A stretch of DNA of 19,312 nucleotides from CAZYBG01 sp964645155 (GCA_964645155.1 CAZYBG010000058.1:1-19312); one strand, 5' to 3'; positions 1 to 7,279 are shown, counted from the first letter of the stretch. A program made the numbers and translations. The notes: generated by a model from the letters alone, not told the origin.

Positions 1-705
1 TTCCTTCGACGTCCGGCGGACCTCGACCCCCGTGGGGTTGTTGTTGCCGGTCGTGTGGAACGCCCAGATGTGCAGGATCACCAGGCCGGCGATCACGAAC
101 GGCAGCAGGTAGTGCAGCGACAGGAACCGGTTCAGCGTCGCGTTGTCGACCGCCGGGCCGCCGAGCAGCCAGGTCTGGATCGATTCCCCGACGAACGGGA
201 TCGCGCCGAAGAGGCCGGTGATGACCGTGGCCCCCCAGAACGACATCTGCCCCCAGGGCAGCACGTAGCCCATGAAGGCGGTGGCCATCATCAGCACGTA
301 GATCAGCATGCCGATGATCCACGTCACCTCGCGCGGCGCCTTGTAGCTGCCGTAGTAGAGGCCGCGGAAGATGTGCAGATAGACCGCCACGAAGAACAGC
401 GATGCGCCGTTCATGTGGAGATAGCGGATCATCATGCCGCCGTTGACGTTGCGCATGATGTGCTCGATCGAGGCGAACGCATAGTCGACATGCGGGGTGT
501 AGTGCATGACGAGGACGATGCCGGTGACGATCTGCAGCGCCAGGCAAAAGGTCAGCACGATGCCCCAGATCCACATCCAGTTGAGGTTCTTGGGCGTCGG
601 GATCATCAGCGTGTCGTACATCAGCCCGGCGATCGGCAGGCGCCGGTGCAGCCAGGTCTGGAACCCCGACTTGGGCTCGTAATGGTCGTGCGGAATGCCT
701 GACAT
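1..705 (-). CDS. petB: Cytochrome b subunit of the cytochrome bc1 complex (3' end outside window)
   Basis: This encodes the N-terminal 235 residues of the membrane cytochrome b that oxidises ubiquinol and passes electrons through hemes bL and bH across the inner membrane. The frame is open to the window edge, so about the last half is missing. Heme ligand pairs are visible at H97/H111 and H198/H212. Both pairs have 13 residues between the histidines, the bc1 arrangement, and the numbers equal the Rhodobacter ones. The Qo-site stretch GYVLPWGQMSFWG lies at 146-158. Hydrophobic helices are at about 45-68, 100-118, 128-150 and 196-215. The ATG at 705 has a GAGGAG ribosome site that overlaps the petA stop codon, 12 bases upstream, so petA and petB are co-transcribed and probably translationally coupled. 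petC (cytochrome c1) would be expected next, beyond the window. Confidence 0.97.
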   Translation of the reverse strand, partial: MSGIPHDHYEPKSGFQTWLHRRLPIAGLMYDTLMIPTPKNLNWMWIWGIVLTFCLALQIVTGIVLVMHYTPHVDYAFASIEHIMRNVNGGMMIRYLHMNGASLFFVAVYLHIFRGLYYGSYKAPREVTWIIGMLIYVLMMATAFMGYVLPWGQMSFWGATVITGLFGAIPFVGESIQTWLLGGPAVDNATLNRFLSLHYLLPFVIAGLVILHIWAFHTTGNNNPTGVEVRRTSKE

Positions 706-717
706 CGCTGCCCCTCC

Positions 718-1281
718 TCAGCCCAGCTGGATCGTGGTTTCGTCGGTGAACGCGGCGACGGGAACCGGCAGGTTCTCCGGCGCCGGGCCGCGGCGGATGC
801 GGCCGGACGTGTCGTAGTGCGAACCGTGGCAGGGGCAGAACCAGCCGCCGAAATCGCCGGCGCCGTCACCGATCGGCACACAGCCGAGATGGGTGCAGAC
901 GCCCATCTGCACCAGCCACTCGCCGGTTTCGTCCAGCGCGCGGTTCTCATCGGTCGCCTCGACCTCGTCGCCAAGGTTGGCGTTGCGCGCCACCGGGTCG
1001 GGCAGTTCGGAAAGCTCGACCGACCGGGCCTGCTCGATCTCTTCGGCGGTGCGGCGGCGGATGAAGACCGGCTTGCCCAGCCACTGCACGGTAAGCTGCG
1101 TACCCTCGGCGACGCCGGACACGTCGACCATGACCGACGACAGCGCCTGCACGTCGGCCGAGGGGTTCATCTGGTTGACCAGCGGCCAGATCGCCGCGCC
1201 GGCCGTGATGGCGCCCGCGCCCGCCGTGGCGTAGTAGAGAAAATCCCTGCGGGTGCCTTCGTGGTCGTCTGCGTGAGACAC
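718..1281 (-). CDS. petA: Ubiquinol-cytochrome c reductase Rieske iron-sulfur subunit
   Basis: The 187-residue Rieske protein of the bc1 complex accepts the first electron from ubiquinol and hands it to cytochrome c1; it is anchored in the inner membrane with its cluster domain in the periplasm. The N-terminus carries a twin-arginine pair (R11-R12) followed by a hydrophobic anchor at about 14-37, the usual Tat-exported uncleaved anchor. Cluster motifs CTHLGC (C129, H131, C134) and CPCHG (C149, C151, H152) supply the four 2Fe-2S ligands and the disulfide, at the same numbers as in Rhodobacter. The start is a GTG at 1281 with a GGGGAG site 7 bases upstream. Longer frames upstream encode only low-complexity Arg/Ala/Pro sequence and were rejected. 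It is the first gene of the petABC operon, and a candidate promoter lies about 80 bases upstream. Confidence 0.96.
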   Translation of the reverse strand: MSHADDHEGTRRDFLYYATAGAGAITAGAAIWPLVNQMNPSADVQALSSVMVDVSGVAEGTQLTVQWLGKPVFIRRRTAEEIEQARSVELSELPDPVARNANLGDEVEATDENRALDETGEWLVQMGVCTHLGCVPIGDGAGDFGGWFCPCHGSHYDTSGRIRRGPAPENLPVPVAAFTDETTIQLG

Positions 1282-1360
1282 GAGAAATCTCCCCGTTCTT
1301 CCGGAGGCCTGCGGCCGCTGTTGCAGGGGTCGCGTGCCTGCGCGATCCCGTCCGCGCTGG

Positions 1361-1389
1361 TAGATAGCGGGGTCCGCGGGGCGCGTCCA
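1361..1389 (-). promoter_or_regulatory. Candidate petABC promoter
   Basis: On the minus strand, TGGACG (1389-1384) and TATCTA (1366-1361) are separated by exactly 17 bases. They match the sigma-70 -35 in 4 of 6 and the -10 in 3 of 6 positions. This would give a leader of about 70 bases before the petA GTG. The rest of the 214-base gap between the glutathione transferase stop and petA (1282-1495) is GC-rich and shows no other feature. bc1 operons of Rhodobacter are known RegA targets, but no RegA site could be established by eye. Confidence 0.35.
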
Positions 1390-1495
1390 GCGCGCAGTGG
1401 CACCCTTGGCGTGGGCCTTGTGTCGCATCCGGCGGCCGGGCCGGGCCGGCTGCGGGAGCCGAGGCGGGCTCGCTCCGGCGCGGGCAGGCCGGCCG

Positions 1496-2110
1496 TCAGC
1501 CGCCAGGCGGCACGGTCGCCGCCATGCCGGGGCGGGCCGAGAAGCGCCCGTACCATGCCGCGAGCGACGGCCGCCCGCCGCGCCACGCGCGGTCGCCATG
1601 GCGGAAGTCGAGATAGCCAAGCGCACAGGCAACGGCGATCTGGCCGATGTCGAGGGGTCCTTCGAGATGGCTGATCCAGCGCGCCTCGATCGCGTCGAGG
1701 GCGCGCGCGACCTTCATCCACTGGCCTTCCACCCACGGCGGATGGCGCGCCGCCTCGGGCCGAACCCGCCATTCGTAGACCATCAGGATCGCCGCATCGA
1801 GGATGCCGTCCGCCGTCGCCTCGAGGGTCAGGGTGTCCCACAGGCGCGGCGCAGCGGGATAGAGCCCGCCCCCCGCGCGGTCATCGAGGAACCGGCAGAT
1901 GACCCGGCTGTCATAGAGCGCCGGTCCGCCGTCCCGCTCCAGCGCCGGGATCTTGCCGAGCGGGTTCTGCGCCAGCGGCATCGTCGCGGGATCGACCGGC
2001 GTGCCCGATGCCGCCACCAGATCGACATCGCCGAGCTGCCCGGTCTCGTGCAGCACGACCATCACCTTGCGGACATAGGGCGAGGTCGGCGAATGATAGA
2101 GCCGGAGCAC
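1496..2110 (-). CDS. Glutathione S-transferase family protein
   Basis: A 204-residue cytosolic protein with the two-domain glutathione transferase layout. The thioredoxin-like N-terminal half opens with LRLYHSPTSPYVRKV (residues 2-16), where S8 and S10 sit at the usual catalytic position. It continues with NPLGKIPAL (49-57, including the cis-proline) and YDSRVI (66-71), whose Ser contacts the glutathione gamma-glutamyl group. The helical C-terminal half ends with AWYGRFSARPGM. The substrate is unknown; stress-protein or YibF-like GSTs are the nearest type. The GTG start at 2110 is chosen because the GST fold begins there; it follows the upstream stop codon by one base, suggesting coupled translation with the small membrane protein. 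Longer in-frame extensions overlap that gene and lack GST character. Confidence 0.85.
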   Translation of the reverse strand: MLRLYHSPTSPYVRKVMVVLHETGQLGDVDLVAASGTPVDPATMPLAQNPLGKIPALERDGGPALYDSRVICRFLDDRAGGGLYPAAPRLWDTLTLEATADGILDAAILMVYEWRVRPEAARHPPWVEGQWMKVARALDAIEARWISHLEGPLDIGQIAVACALGYLDFRHGDRAWRGGRPSLAAWYGRFSARPGMAATVPPGG

Positions 2111-2111
2111 G

Positions 2112-2378
2112 TCAGACGCGCCGCATCCTGAACCGCCCGAGCAGCGCCGCGTCGATCTCGACGGTCCGGCCGCCCAGCCGGATGACGCGGCGGAAGCGCG
2201 CGGACCCGCTGGTCTGCTCGCGGGCCGGCACCCTCGATACGCCGAGGCCCTCCTCCACGTCGTCGAGCGCGTCTTCTGCCCTCTGGTCGATGCGGACCGG
2301 GCGCCGCGGCCGCATCGCGCGGACCACGGCAAGACCGGCAAGCGCCACGCCGGCGATGGGCAGGATCGGAAGCGGCAT
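2112..2378 (-). CDS. Small hypothetical protein with one N-terminal membrane segment
   Basis: An 88-residue protein of unknown function. Residues 4-22 are a hydrophobic helix rich in Ala, Leu, Val and Pro, ended by the basic stretch RAMRPRRPVR, so it is probably anchored with its tail in the cytoplasm. The tail has an acidic patch (about residues 35-43, DALDDVEEG) and a basic Arg-rich end. The ATG has a clear GAGGAGGA ribosome site. A well-formed promoter lies upstream, and the stop is one base from the GST start, so it is the first gene of a two-gene transcript. I do not recognise a named family. Confidence 0.75.
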   Translation of the reverse strand: MPLPILPIAGVALAGLAVVRAMRPRRPVRIDQRAEDALDDVEEGLGVSRVPAREQTSGSARFRRVIRLGGRTVEIDAALLGRFRMRRV

Positions 2379-2408
2379 CGGTCGGTCCTCCTCGGGCGTC
2401 CCGCACGG

Positions 2409-2437
2409 ATGCTAGGGGTCGGGGCCGGCGCTGTCCA
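2409..2437 (-). promoter_or_regulatory. Candidate promoter for the small membrane protein - GST transcript
   Basis: On the minus strand TGGACA (2437-2432, 5 of 6 to the -35 consensus) and TAGCAT (2414-2409, 4 of 6 to the -10) are separated by 17 bases. The predicted start near 2402 gives a leader of about 24 bases that includes the GAGGAGGA ribosome site. This is among the better sigma-70-type promoters in the window. The remaining part of the divergent gap (2438-2505) should contain the fmt promoter, for which only a poor TAGACC at 2473-2478 was seen. Confidence 0.5.
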
Positions 2438-2505
2438 TCCTCGCGGTGCTTTCCTTCCGCCGGTGACGCCGCTAGACCTCGGGCGGACCACGGCGGGGCG
2501 GGTGG

Positions 2506-3420
2506 ATGCGGATCGTCTTCATGGGCACGCCCGACTTCGCCGTTCCGGCACTCGATGCGCTGGCCGGCGCTGGCCACGCGATCGCGGCGGTATACACCCG
2601 GCCGCCGCAGCCCGCCGGCCGCGGCCAGCGCGATCGGCCGTCGCCCGTCCAGCGACGGGCCGAGGCGCTGGGCCTGCCGGTGCGCACGCCGCGGTCGCTG
2701 CGCACGGCCGAGGCGCAGGACGACTTCCGCGCGCTCGCGCCGGAGGTGGCCGTGGTTGTCGCCTACGGCCTGATCCTGCCGCAGCCGGTGCTCGACGTGC
2801 CGGCCCGCGGCTGCCTCAACATCCACGCCTCGCTCCTGCCGCGCTGGCGCGGCGCCGCGCCGATCCACCGCGCGGTGATGGCGGGCGACGCCGAGACCGG
2901 CGTCTGCATCATGCGGATGGAGGCCGGCCTCGACACCGGCCCGGTGCTCCTGCGCGAGGCAACGCCGATCGGCGCCGAGGACACGACCGGCGATCTGCAC
3001 GACCGCCTCGCGGCGATCGGCGCCCGCCTCGTCGTCGAGGCGCTCGGCCGGCTCGACAGCCTCGTCCCCCAGCCGCAGCCCGAGGCCGGCGCGACCTATG
3101 CCACGAAGATCGACAAGGCCGAGGCCGAGGTCGACTGGTCCCGGCCCGCGGCCGAGGTCGGCTGCCTGATCCGCGGGCTCTCGCCGTCTCCCGGCGCCTG
3201 GACCACGCTCGCAGGCGAGCGCGTGAAGCTCCTCGGCGCGCGGCTGGCCCCGGGAAGCGGCCCGCCCGGCACGGCCCTCGACGCGGCGCTCACGGTCGCC
3301 TGCGGCACCGGCGCCGTGCGGCTCACGCGGTTGCAGCGGGCCGGGCGGGCACCGCAGGATGCATCCGAGGTCCTGCGCGGATGGCCGGTCGCGGCCGGGA
3401 CGGTCCTGGGGAGGTCATGA
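2506..3420 (+). CDS. fmt: Methionyl-tRNA formyltransferase
   Basis: A 304-residue cytosolic enzyme that transfers a formyl group from 10-formyl-tetrahydrofolate to Met-tRNA(fMet) for translation initiation. It starts with the typical RIVFMGTPDFAVPAL. The catalytic folate-binding region is NIHASLLPRWRGAAPIHRA at about 106-124, carrying the catalytic Asn and His and the SLLP loop, followed by GLDTGP at about 145-150. The C-terminal OB-like domain begins after about residue 205. Length is normal for the family. In most bacteria def (peptide deformylase) lies directly upstream; here the upstream neighbours are divergent and def is not in the window. The ribosome site is weak (GGGGCGGGTGG just upstream of ATG). 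It is followed after one base by a small membrane protein gene. Confidence 0.96.
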   Translation: MRIVFMGTPDFAVPALDALAGAGHAIAAVYTRPPQPAGRGQRDRPSPVQRRAEALGLPVRTPRSLRTAEAQDDFRALAPEVAVVVAYGLILPQPVLDVPARGCLNIHASLLPRWRGAAPIHRAVMAGDAETGVCIMRMEAGLDTGPVLLREATPIGAEDTTGDLHDRLAAIGARLVVEALGRLDSLVPQPQPEAGATYATKIDKAEAEVDWSRPAAEVGCLIRGLSPSPGAWTTLAGERVKLLGARLAPGSGPPGTALDAALTVACGTGAVRLTRLQRAGRAPQDASEVLRGWPVAAGTVLGRS

Positions 3421-3421
3421 G

Positions 3422-3661
3422 ATGTTCTTCGCGCTTTTCGGCACGATCGTGATCGCCGGCATCATCGGCTACGCCTCCGAACGGACGGCGTTCACGCGGA
3501 ACGGCATCATCCCGTCGATGATCATCTGCATCGGCGGCGCGGTGCTCTTCTACTTCGTCCGCGCGATGTTCGGCATCAGCTTCGGCAGCCACGGCCTGAA
3601 CGCCGTGATATCCTCGGTCGGCGCTCTCGTCATCGTCCCCACCCACTACCGCAACCGATAG
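3422..3661 (+). CDS. Small membrane protein, GlsB/YeaQ/YmgE-like
   Basis: A 79-residue inner-membrane protein with three hydrophobic segments, about 2-20, 30-48 and 58-73, separated by short polar turns containing Gly. Size and Gly-spaced pattern (IIGYASERTAF, then IICIGGAVLF, then ISSVGALVIV) resemble the transglycosylase-associated/GlsB family, whose function is poorly known and often stress-linked. The assignment rests on pattern only. The ATG follows the fmt stop by one base, and its GGGGAGG ribosome site lies inside the fmt end, so expression is probably coupled to fmt. The second gene downstream has exactly the same length and architecture. Confidence 0.75.
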   Translation: MFFALFGTIVIAGIIGYASERTAFTRNGIIPSMIICIGGAVLFYFVRAMFGISFGSHGLNAVISSVGALVIVPTHYRNR

Positions 3662-3670
3662 GACAGGCCC

Positions 3671-3910
3671 ATGCAGCTTCTCTCACTCATCGTCATCGGG
3701 GCGGTGGCCGGCTTCATCGCCACGCGGGTGATGCGGATCGAGGCGGGGCTCCTGCCGACCATCGGCATCGGCATCCTCGGCGCGGTGGTCGGCGGGATCG
3801 TCCTGCGCGCGGTCATCACCGTCACGGGCTGGCTTGCCGGCTTCGTCGGCGCGGTGCTCGGCGCGCTGCTGCTGATCTGGCTCTGGCGGCAGTACGGGCC
3901 GCGGCGCTAG
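3671..3910 (+). CDS. Small membrane protein, GlsB/YeaQ/YmgE-like (second copy)
   Basis: A 79-residue protein with three predicted membrane segments at about 3-17, 25-48 and 52-70. The glycine-rich second segment (IGIGILGAVVGGIVL) is typical of the GlsB/YeaQ/YmgE transglycosylase-associated family. It starts 9 bases after the preceding gene with AGGACAGG as ribosome site, and ends with a basic tail (QYGPRR). Its TAG stop shares the four-base palindrome CTAG with the stop of the convergent proline iminopeptidase gene. Together with the previous gene it probably forms a membrane-protein pair co-expressed with fmt. Confidence 0.75.
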   Translation: MQLLSLIVIGAVAGFIATRVMRIEAGLLPTIGIGILGAVVGGIVLRAVITVTGWLAGFVGAVLGALLLIWLWRQYGPRR

Positions 3911-3935
3911 AAGCCGAACGCCTCGGCCCGCCGCG
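3895..3935. terminator. GC-rich inverted repeats at the convergent ends of the membrane-protein gene and pip
   Basis: Two alternative 7-bp stems cover the shared stop codons: CGGGCCG (3895-3901) with CGGCCCG (3924-3930), and CGCGGCG (3900-3906) with CGCCGCG (3929-3935). No T-tract follows on either strand. They could act as a bidirectional end signal or may only reflect high GC content. Confidence 0.3.
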
Positions 3936-4896
3936 CGACGGCGTTGGTGGTCCGCACCAGTTCGGCGCTGATCCCCGGCTCCGACAGCGCATGGCCCGCC
4001 TGCGGGATCAGCCGCAGATCGGCGCGGCGCCACCGCTCGGCCAGGCGCCACGCCGACACCGGCGGGCAGATCATGTCGTAGCGCCCCTGCACGATCGTCG
4101 CCGGAATGTCCGAGATCAGCGGCACGTTGGCCAGCACCTGGTCGTCGGCCTCTAGGAACCCGCCGTTGATGAAGTAGTGGTTCTCCAGCCGGGCGAAGGC
4201 GCGGGCATAGTCTGCCGGGCTTTCGCCCGGCGGGCCCTCGTGCTCGATCGAGGCCAGCGCGTTCTCCCACCCCGCCCAGCTGCGGGCGAAACGCGTCTCC
4301 TGCGGCATGTCGCCCGAGAACAGCCGCCGGTGATAGGCGCGGATGAGGTCGCCCCGCTCGTCCTCCGGGATCGGCGTCAGGAAGCGTTCCCACTGGTCGG
4401 GGAAGAACTGCCCGGCGCCGCCGCCGTAGAACCAGCCGAGCTCGGCGGCCGTCATCAGGAACACCCCGCGCAGCGCCAGGTAGGCGGTCCGCTCCGGGTG
4501 GTGCTGGGCGTAAAGCAGCGCGAGCGTGGCGCCCCAGCTGCCGCCGAAGACCATCCAGCGCCGGATGCCCAGCGCCTCGCGGATGCGTTCGATATCGGCC
4601 ACCAGGTGCCAGGTCGTGTTGGCCTCGACGCTGGCATGCGGCCGCGAGCGCCCGCAGCCGCGCTGGTCGAACAGCACGACCCGGTACTCCGCGGGGTCGA
4701 AGTAGCGGCGCATCGCGGGCGAGCATCCGCCCCCCGGGCCGCCATGCAGCACCACGACCGGAATGCCCTTCTGGTTGCCGCATTGCTCGACATAGACGCG
4801 GTGGCCGTCGCCCACGTCGAGCATCCGCTGATCGAACGGGTCGATCGCGGGAAACAGGAACTGGCTTGCGCGCTTTTGTCCTGCCGTTCTGTCCAT
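3907..4896 (-). CDS. pip: Proline iminopeptidase (alpha/beta hydrolase, S33 family)
   Basis: A 329-residue cytosolic serine peptidase that removes N-terminal proline from peptides. The oxyanion-hole motif HGGPGGGCSP is at 51-60, the FDQRGCGRS strand-turn at 76-84, the nucleophile elbow GGSWGATLAL with S120 at 118-127, the acid D274 in GRYDMICP and the base H302 in AGHALSEPG. Length fits the family (about 310-330). The ATG at 4896 is chosen because the conserved YVEQCGN-type N-terminus follows at normal distance. A longer frame from 5061 would run through the ubiG start and promoter and is unlikely. It is divergent from ubiG with 61 bases between starts; a TATATA box only 8 bases upstream of the ATG would give an almost leaderless message. 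Confidence 0.93.
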   Translation of the reverse strand: MDRTAGQKRASQFLFPAIDPFDQRMLDVGDGHRVYVEQCGNQKGIPVVVLHGGPGGGCSPAMRRYFDPAEYRVVLFDQRGCGRSRPHASVEANTTWHLVADIERIREALGIRRWMVFGGSWGATLALLYAQHHPERTAYLALRGVFLMTAAELGWFYGGGAGQFFPDQWERFLTPIPEDERGDLIRAYHRRLFSGDMPQETRFARSWAGWENALASIEHEGPPGESPADYARAFARLENHYFINGGFLEADDQVLANVPLISDIPATIVQGRYDMICPPVSAWRLAERWRRADLRLIPQAGHALSEPGISAELVRTTNAVARRAEAFGF

Positions 4897-4904
4897 GGCC
4901 GTCC

Positions 4905-4910
4905 TATATA
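4905..4910. promoter_or_regulatory. Shared TATATA box between pip and ubiG
   Basis: TATATA at this position is self-complementary and is the only AT-rich hexamer in the 61-base divergent gap. Reading plus it could be the ubiG -10, giving a leader of about 40 bases; reading minus it would place the pip start within one or two bases of its ATG. No good -35 element was found on either side. The surrounding 11-mer CTATATAACGC (4904-4914) recurs in the gap between the DUF1013 regulator and RNase T2. Confidence 0.35.
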
Positions 4911-4957
4911 ACGCCCGTTCACCGCCCGCCACGGGTTCCGTCGAGGGAAAATGCCGT

Positions 4958-5704
4958 ATGGACGCCACAAGGACCACCATCGATTCCGCCGAGATCGCCA
5001 AGTTCGAGGCGATGGCCGCGGAATGGTGGGATCCGAACGGAAAGTTCAAGCCGCTGCACATGCTGAACCCCTGCCGGCTCGACTACATCGCAGCGCAGAT
5101 CGCGGCCGAGTTCGACCGCGACCTGACCGCCCGGCTGCCCTTCGCCGGTCTCCGGCTGCTCGACATCGGCTGCGGCGGCGGGCTGCTGTCCGAACCGATG
5201 GCGCGGCTCGGCGCGACGGTCGTCGGCGCCGATGCCGCCGCGCGCAACATCCCCGTGGCGCGCCTCCATGCCGAGCAGTCGGGCCTTGCCATCGACTACC
5301 GCCACACCACCGCCGAGGCCCTCGCGGCGGCGGGCGAAAGCTTCGACGTGATCCTGAACATGGAGGTCGTCGAGCATGTCGCCGACCCGCCGGCATATCT
5401 CGGCGCCTGCCGGCAGCTCCTCAAGCCGGGCGGGCTGATGATCTGCTCGACCATCAACCGCAACCCGAAAAGCTTCATGATGGCGATCGTCGGGGCGGAA
5501 TACGTGATGCGCTGGCTGCCGAAGGGCACGCATGACTGGCAGAAGTTCATCACGCCCGACGAGCTCTACGGGCTGATCCGCGGCGCCGGGCTCGATCCGG
5601 TCGACCGCAAGGGCTTCGTCTTCAATCCGGTCACCTGGTCCTGGCGGCTGTCGGACCGCGACCTCTCGGTCAACTACGTGACCGCGAGCATCAGGCGCGC
5701 CTGA
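4958..5704 (+). CDS. ubiG: Ubiquinone biosynthesis O-methyltransferase
   Basis: A 248-residue SAM-dependent enzyme that carries out the two O-methylations of ubiquinone synthesis at the membrane surface. The N-terminal FEAMAAEWWDPNGKFKPLHMLNPCRLDYI (split here as FEAMAAEWWDPNGK at 16-29 and FKPLHMLNPCRLDYI at 30-44) is characteristic of UbiG. Motif I, LLDIGCGGGLLSEP, is at 67-80, post-I acidic residue D92 in VVGADAA, and motif II/III VILNMEVVEHV with LLKPGG further on. KGTHDWQKF is the UbiG membrane-binding insertion. The ATG at 4958 has GAGGG 10 bases upstream. The stop is 2 bases from that of the convergent marR gene and forms part of a 14-bp palindrome. The product, ubiquinol, is the substrate of the bc1 complex and the signal sensed by RegB. 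Confidence 0.96.
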   Translation: MDATRTTIDSAEIAKFEAMAAEWWDPNGKFKPLHMLNPCRLDYIAAQIAAEFDRDLTARLPFAGLRLLDIGCGGGLLSEPMARLGATVVGADAAARNIPVARLHAEQSGLAIDYRHTTAEALAAAGESFDVILNMEVVEHVADPPAYLGACRQLLKPGGLMICSTINRNPKSFMMAIVGAEYVMRWLPKGTHDWQKFITPDELYGLIRGAGLDPVDRKGFVFNPVTWSWRLSDRDLSVNYVTASIRRA

Positions 5705-5720
5705 CCTCAGCCGGGCTCGC
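5684..5720. terminator. Nested inverted repeats over the convergent ubiG and marR ends
   Basis: A perfect 14-bp palindrome, TCAGGCGCGCCTGA, occupies 5691-5704 and includes the ubiG stop codon. Around it GCGAGC (5684-5689) pairs with GCTCGC (5715-5720). There is no T-tract. It may serve as a bidirectional end signal for the two genes, whose stops are two bases apart. Confidence 0.4.
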
Positions 5721-6150
5721 CCAGGCGGCTCCGCAACTCGCGCAGGACGGGAAGCGCCGCGCGCACCCGCTCGGCCCCGATGGTGCGCACCGCATCGGCC
5801 AGGATCGGCGCGATCGCCGCGATCGCCGCGTCGCGGGCCGCCCGTCCCGACGGGCTGATCGTCACCAGCTTGCGCCGGGCATCGTCCCAGTCCGGCCGGA
5901 TATGGACGTGGCCGGCCCATGCCAGCTTGGCCAGCGTGTTCGTCATCGCGCCGCGCGTCACGTGGAAGGTCTGCGCAAGCTGCGCCGGCGTCCGCTCCTC
6001 CTGGCTGCGGGCAAGATGGTTCAGCACCGAGAAGTGCGAAAGCTCCATGCCCTTCGGCAGGACCTTCGAGATCCGGTTCCGCGCCAGCTGGTCGGCCATG
6101 AAGATCTCGCTGAAAAGGGCCACCGCAAGCGGGTCGTTCGGCGCCGACAT
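5707..6150 (-). CDS. MarR-family transcriptional regulator
   Basis: A 147-residue winged-helix DNA-binding protein, probably a dimeric repressor. The central domain at about 38-100 contains LSHFSVLNHLAR, then the helix-turn-helix PAQLAQTFHVTRGAMTNTLAKLAWAG (read as PAQLAQTFHVTRG and AMTNTLAKLAWAG) and the wing PDWDDARRKLVTIS, with the family's D-x-R-x-K signature. The C-terminal helices carry an Ala/Ile run coded by a small tandem GCGATCGCC-type repeat (about 5811-5833). Its ATG directly abuts the stop of the amidase gene, so it is the last gene of the comF-grxC-amidase-marR run. The ligand is unknown. Confidence 0.92.
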   Translation of the reverse strand: MSAPNDPLAVALFSEIFMADQLARNRISKVLPKGMELSHFSVLNHLARSQEERTPAQLAQTFHVTRGAMTNTLAKLAWAGHVHIRPDWDDARRKLVTISPSGRAARDAAIAAIAPILADAVRTIGAERVRAALPVLRELRSRLGEPG

Positions 6151-6981
6151 CTACGGCCCCTCGAACGGCCGGTCGTGGCCCAGGGCGGGTACCCGCCGGC
6201 GCGCCTCGGCGACCTGCGCCGGATCGACGTCGACCATGTAGACGCCGGGCTCGCGGCCCGCGTCGAGCACCACCTCGCCCCAGGGCGCGACCGCCATCGA
6301 ATGGCCGTGGGTGCGCCGTGGCCGGCCCTCGGCCAGCCGGTGCTGCCCGGTCTGGGCGGGCGCCAGCACCCAGGCCCCGGTCTCGATGGCACGCGCCCGC
6401 AGCAGCACCTCCCAGTGCGCCGCACCGGTCACCGGCGAGAACGCCGCGGGCACCGTGATGATGCCGGCGCCCGCCTTCGCGAGGGCCCGGTGCAGGTGCG
6501 GAAACCGGATGTCGTAGCAGACCGTCAGCCCGACCCTGCCCCACGGCGTCGCGGCCGTCACTGCCGCACCGCCGGGGCGGAAGGCGGCCGATTCGCGGTA
6601 GGTCTCGGTCTCCGAGACATCCACGTCGAACATGTGGATCTTGTCGTAGCGCGCCACGATCCCGCCATCCGGCGCGATCAGGAACGACCGGTTCGCGAAA
6701 CGCCCGTCCGCATCGCCGGTCTTGAGCGCAAGCGAGCCGATCAGCAGCCAGAGCCCGAGCCGCGCCGCCTCGGCGCGCAGACCGGCGAGCGTCGCGTCGC
6801 CGGCCTCGGGCGCAAGCACCGCGTCCTGCCGCGCCCGGCTCGACGCGACGCAGTTCGTGACCTCGGGCGTCAGCGCGAAATCCGCCCCGCCCGCCTTCGC
6901 GGTCGCCAGCATCGCGCGCACCGTCTCGAGGTTCTCGGCCGGGTCGTCCGACGACGTCAGTTGCAGAAGCGCCGCCTTCAT
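6151..6981 (-). CDS. Carbon-nitrogen hydrolase, Nit1/Nit2-like amidase
   Basis: A 276-residue cytosolic nitrilase-superfamily enzyme with the catalytic triad visible as E40 (LTPEVTN), K114 (RYDKIHMFDVD) and C155 (VCYDIRFP). The KIHMFDVD and CYDIRFPHLHRAL sequences point to the Nit1/NIT2 branch, which hydrolyses deaminated glutathione or omega-amides, rather than to true nitrilases. Length is normal. The start overlaps the grxC stop by ATGA, so the two are translationally coupled. Co-transcription with a glutaredoxin fits a role in glutathione repair or turnover, which is an inference from context plus family. Confidence 0.9.
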   Translation of the reverse strand: MKAALLQLTSSDDPAENLETVRAMLATAKAGGADFALTPEVTNCVASSRARQDAVLAPEAGDATLAGLRAEAARLGLWLLIGSLALKTGDADGRFANRSFLIAPDGGIVARYDKIHMFDVDVSETETYRESAAFRPGGAAVTAATPWGRVGLTVCYDIRFPHLHRALAKAGAGIITVPAAFSPVTGAAHWEVLLRARAIETGAWVLAPAQTGQHRLAEGRPRRTHGHSMAVAPWGEVVLDAGREPGVYMVDVDPAQVAEARRRVPALGHDRPFEGP

Positions 6982-7235
6982 CCCGCAAGCAGCGGGTCGA
7001 GCTTGCCCGCCCGGTCAAGCGCATAGAGGTCGTCGCAGCCGCCGACATGCGTCCCGCCGACGAAGATCTGCGGCACGGTGTGGCGGCCCTGCGCGCGGCG
7101 CATCATCGTCTGCCTCAGGCCGGGGTCCGCCGACACGTCGATCTCGGTGAAGCTGGCGCCCTTCTGGGTCAGCAGGCGCTTGGCCGCATGGCAGAACCCG
7201 CAGAATGGCGTGGTATAGATTTCAACGGCTTGCAT
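6978..7235 (-). CDS. grxC: Glutaredoxin 3 family protein
   Basis: An 85-residue cytosolic thiol-disulfide oxidoreductase that uses glutathione. The active site is C12-G-F-C15 in YTTPFCGFCHAAK; most GrxC proteins have CPYC, and the CGFC variant is common in alphaproteobacteria. The cis-proline segment TVPQIFVGG (53-61) and GGCDDLYAL (65-73) bind glutathione. The ATG at 7235 is preceded by AAGGA. It overlaps the amidase gene by four bases and lies 55 bases after comF. A separate promoter may start within the end of comF. Confidence 0.94.
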   Translation of the reverse strand: MQAVEIYTTPFCGFCHAAKRLLTQKGASFTEIDVSADPGLRQTMMRRAQGRHTVPQIFVGGTHVGGCDDLYALDRAGKLDPLLAG

Positions 7236-7249
7236 CGGGCACGGTCCTT

Positions 7250-7269
7250 GAGGTCGTCGCGGCGACCTC
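7250..7269 (-). other. Hairpin in the comF-grxC intercistronic region
   Basis: GAGGTCG (7250-7256) and CGACCTC (7263-7269) form a perfect 7-bp stem with a six-base loop. It lies between the comF stop and the grxC ribosome site. It could trim or attenuate the comF message, or protect the downstream mRNA; function is not shown. Confidence 0.4.
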
Positions 7270-7279
7270 TCCGCGGCGC

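Noticed and set aside
55..702. 215-codon plus-strand frame opposite petB
   Set aside because: petB on the minus strand shows all four heme ligands; the plus frame is rich in His, Asp and Arg, as expected for its antisense.
4897..5061. N-terminal extension of proline iminopeptidase to 5061
   Set aside because: It would overlap the ubiG start and the TATATA box, and the family N-terminus matches the ATG at 4896.
4919..7048. 709-codon minus-strand open frame across ubiG, marR and the amidase
   Set aside because: It is out of frame with three well-recognised genes and consists of Arg/Gly/Ala/Pro-rich sequence without any domain.
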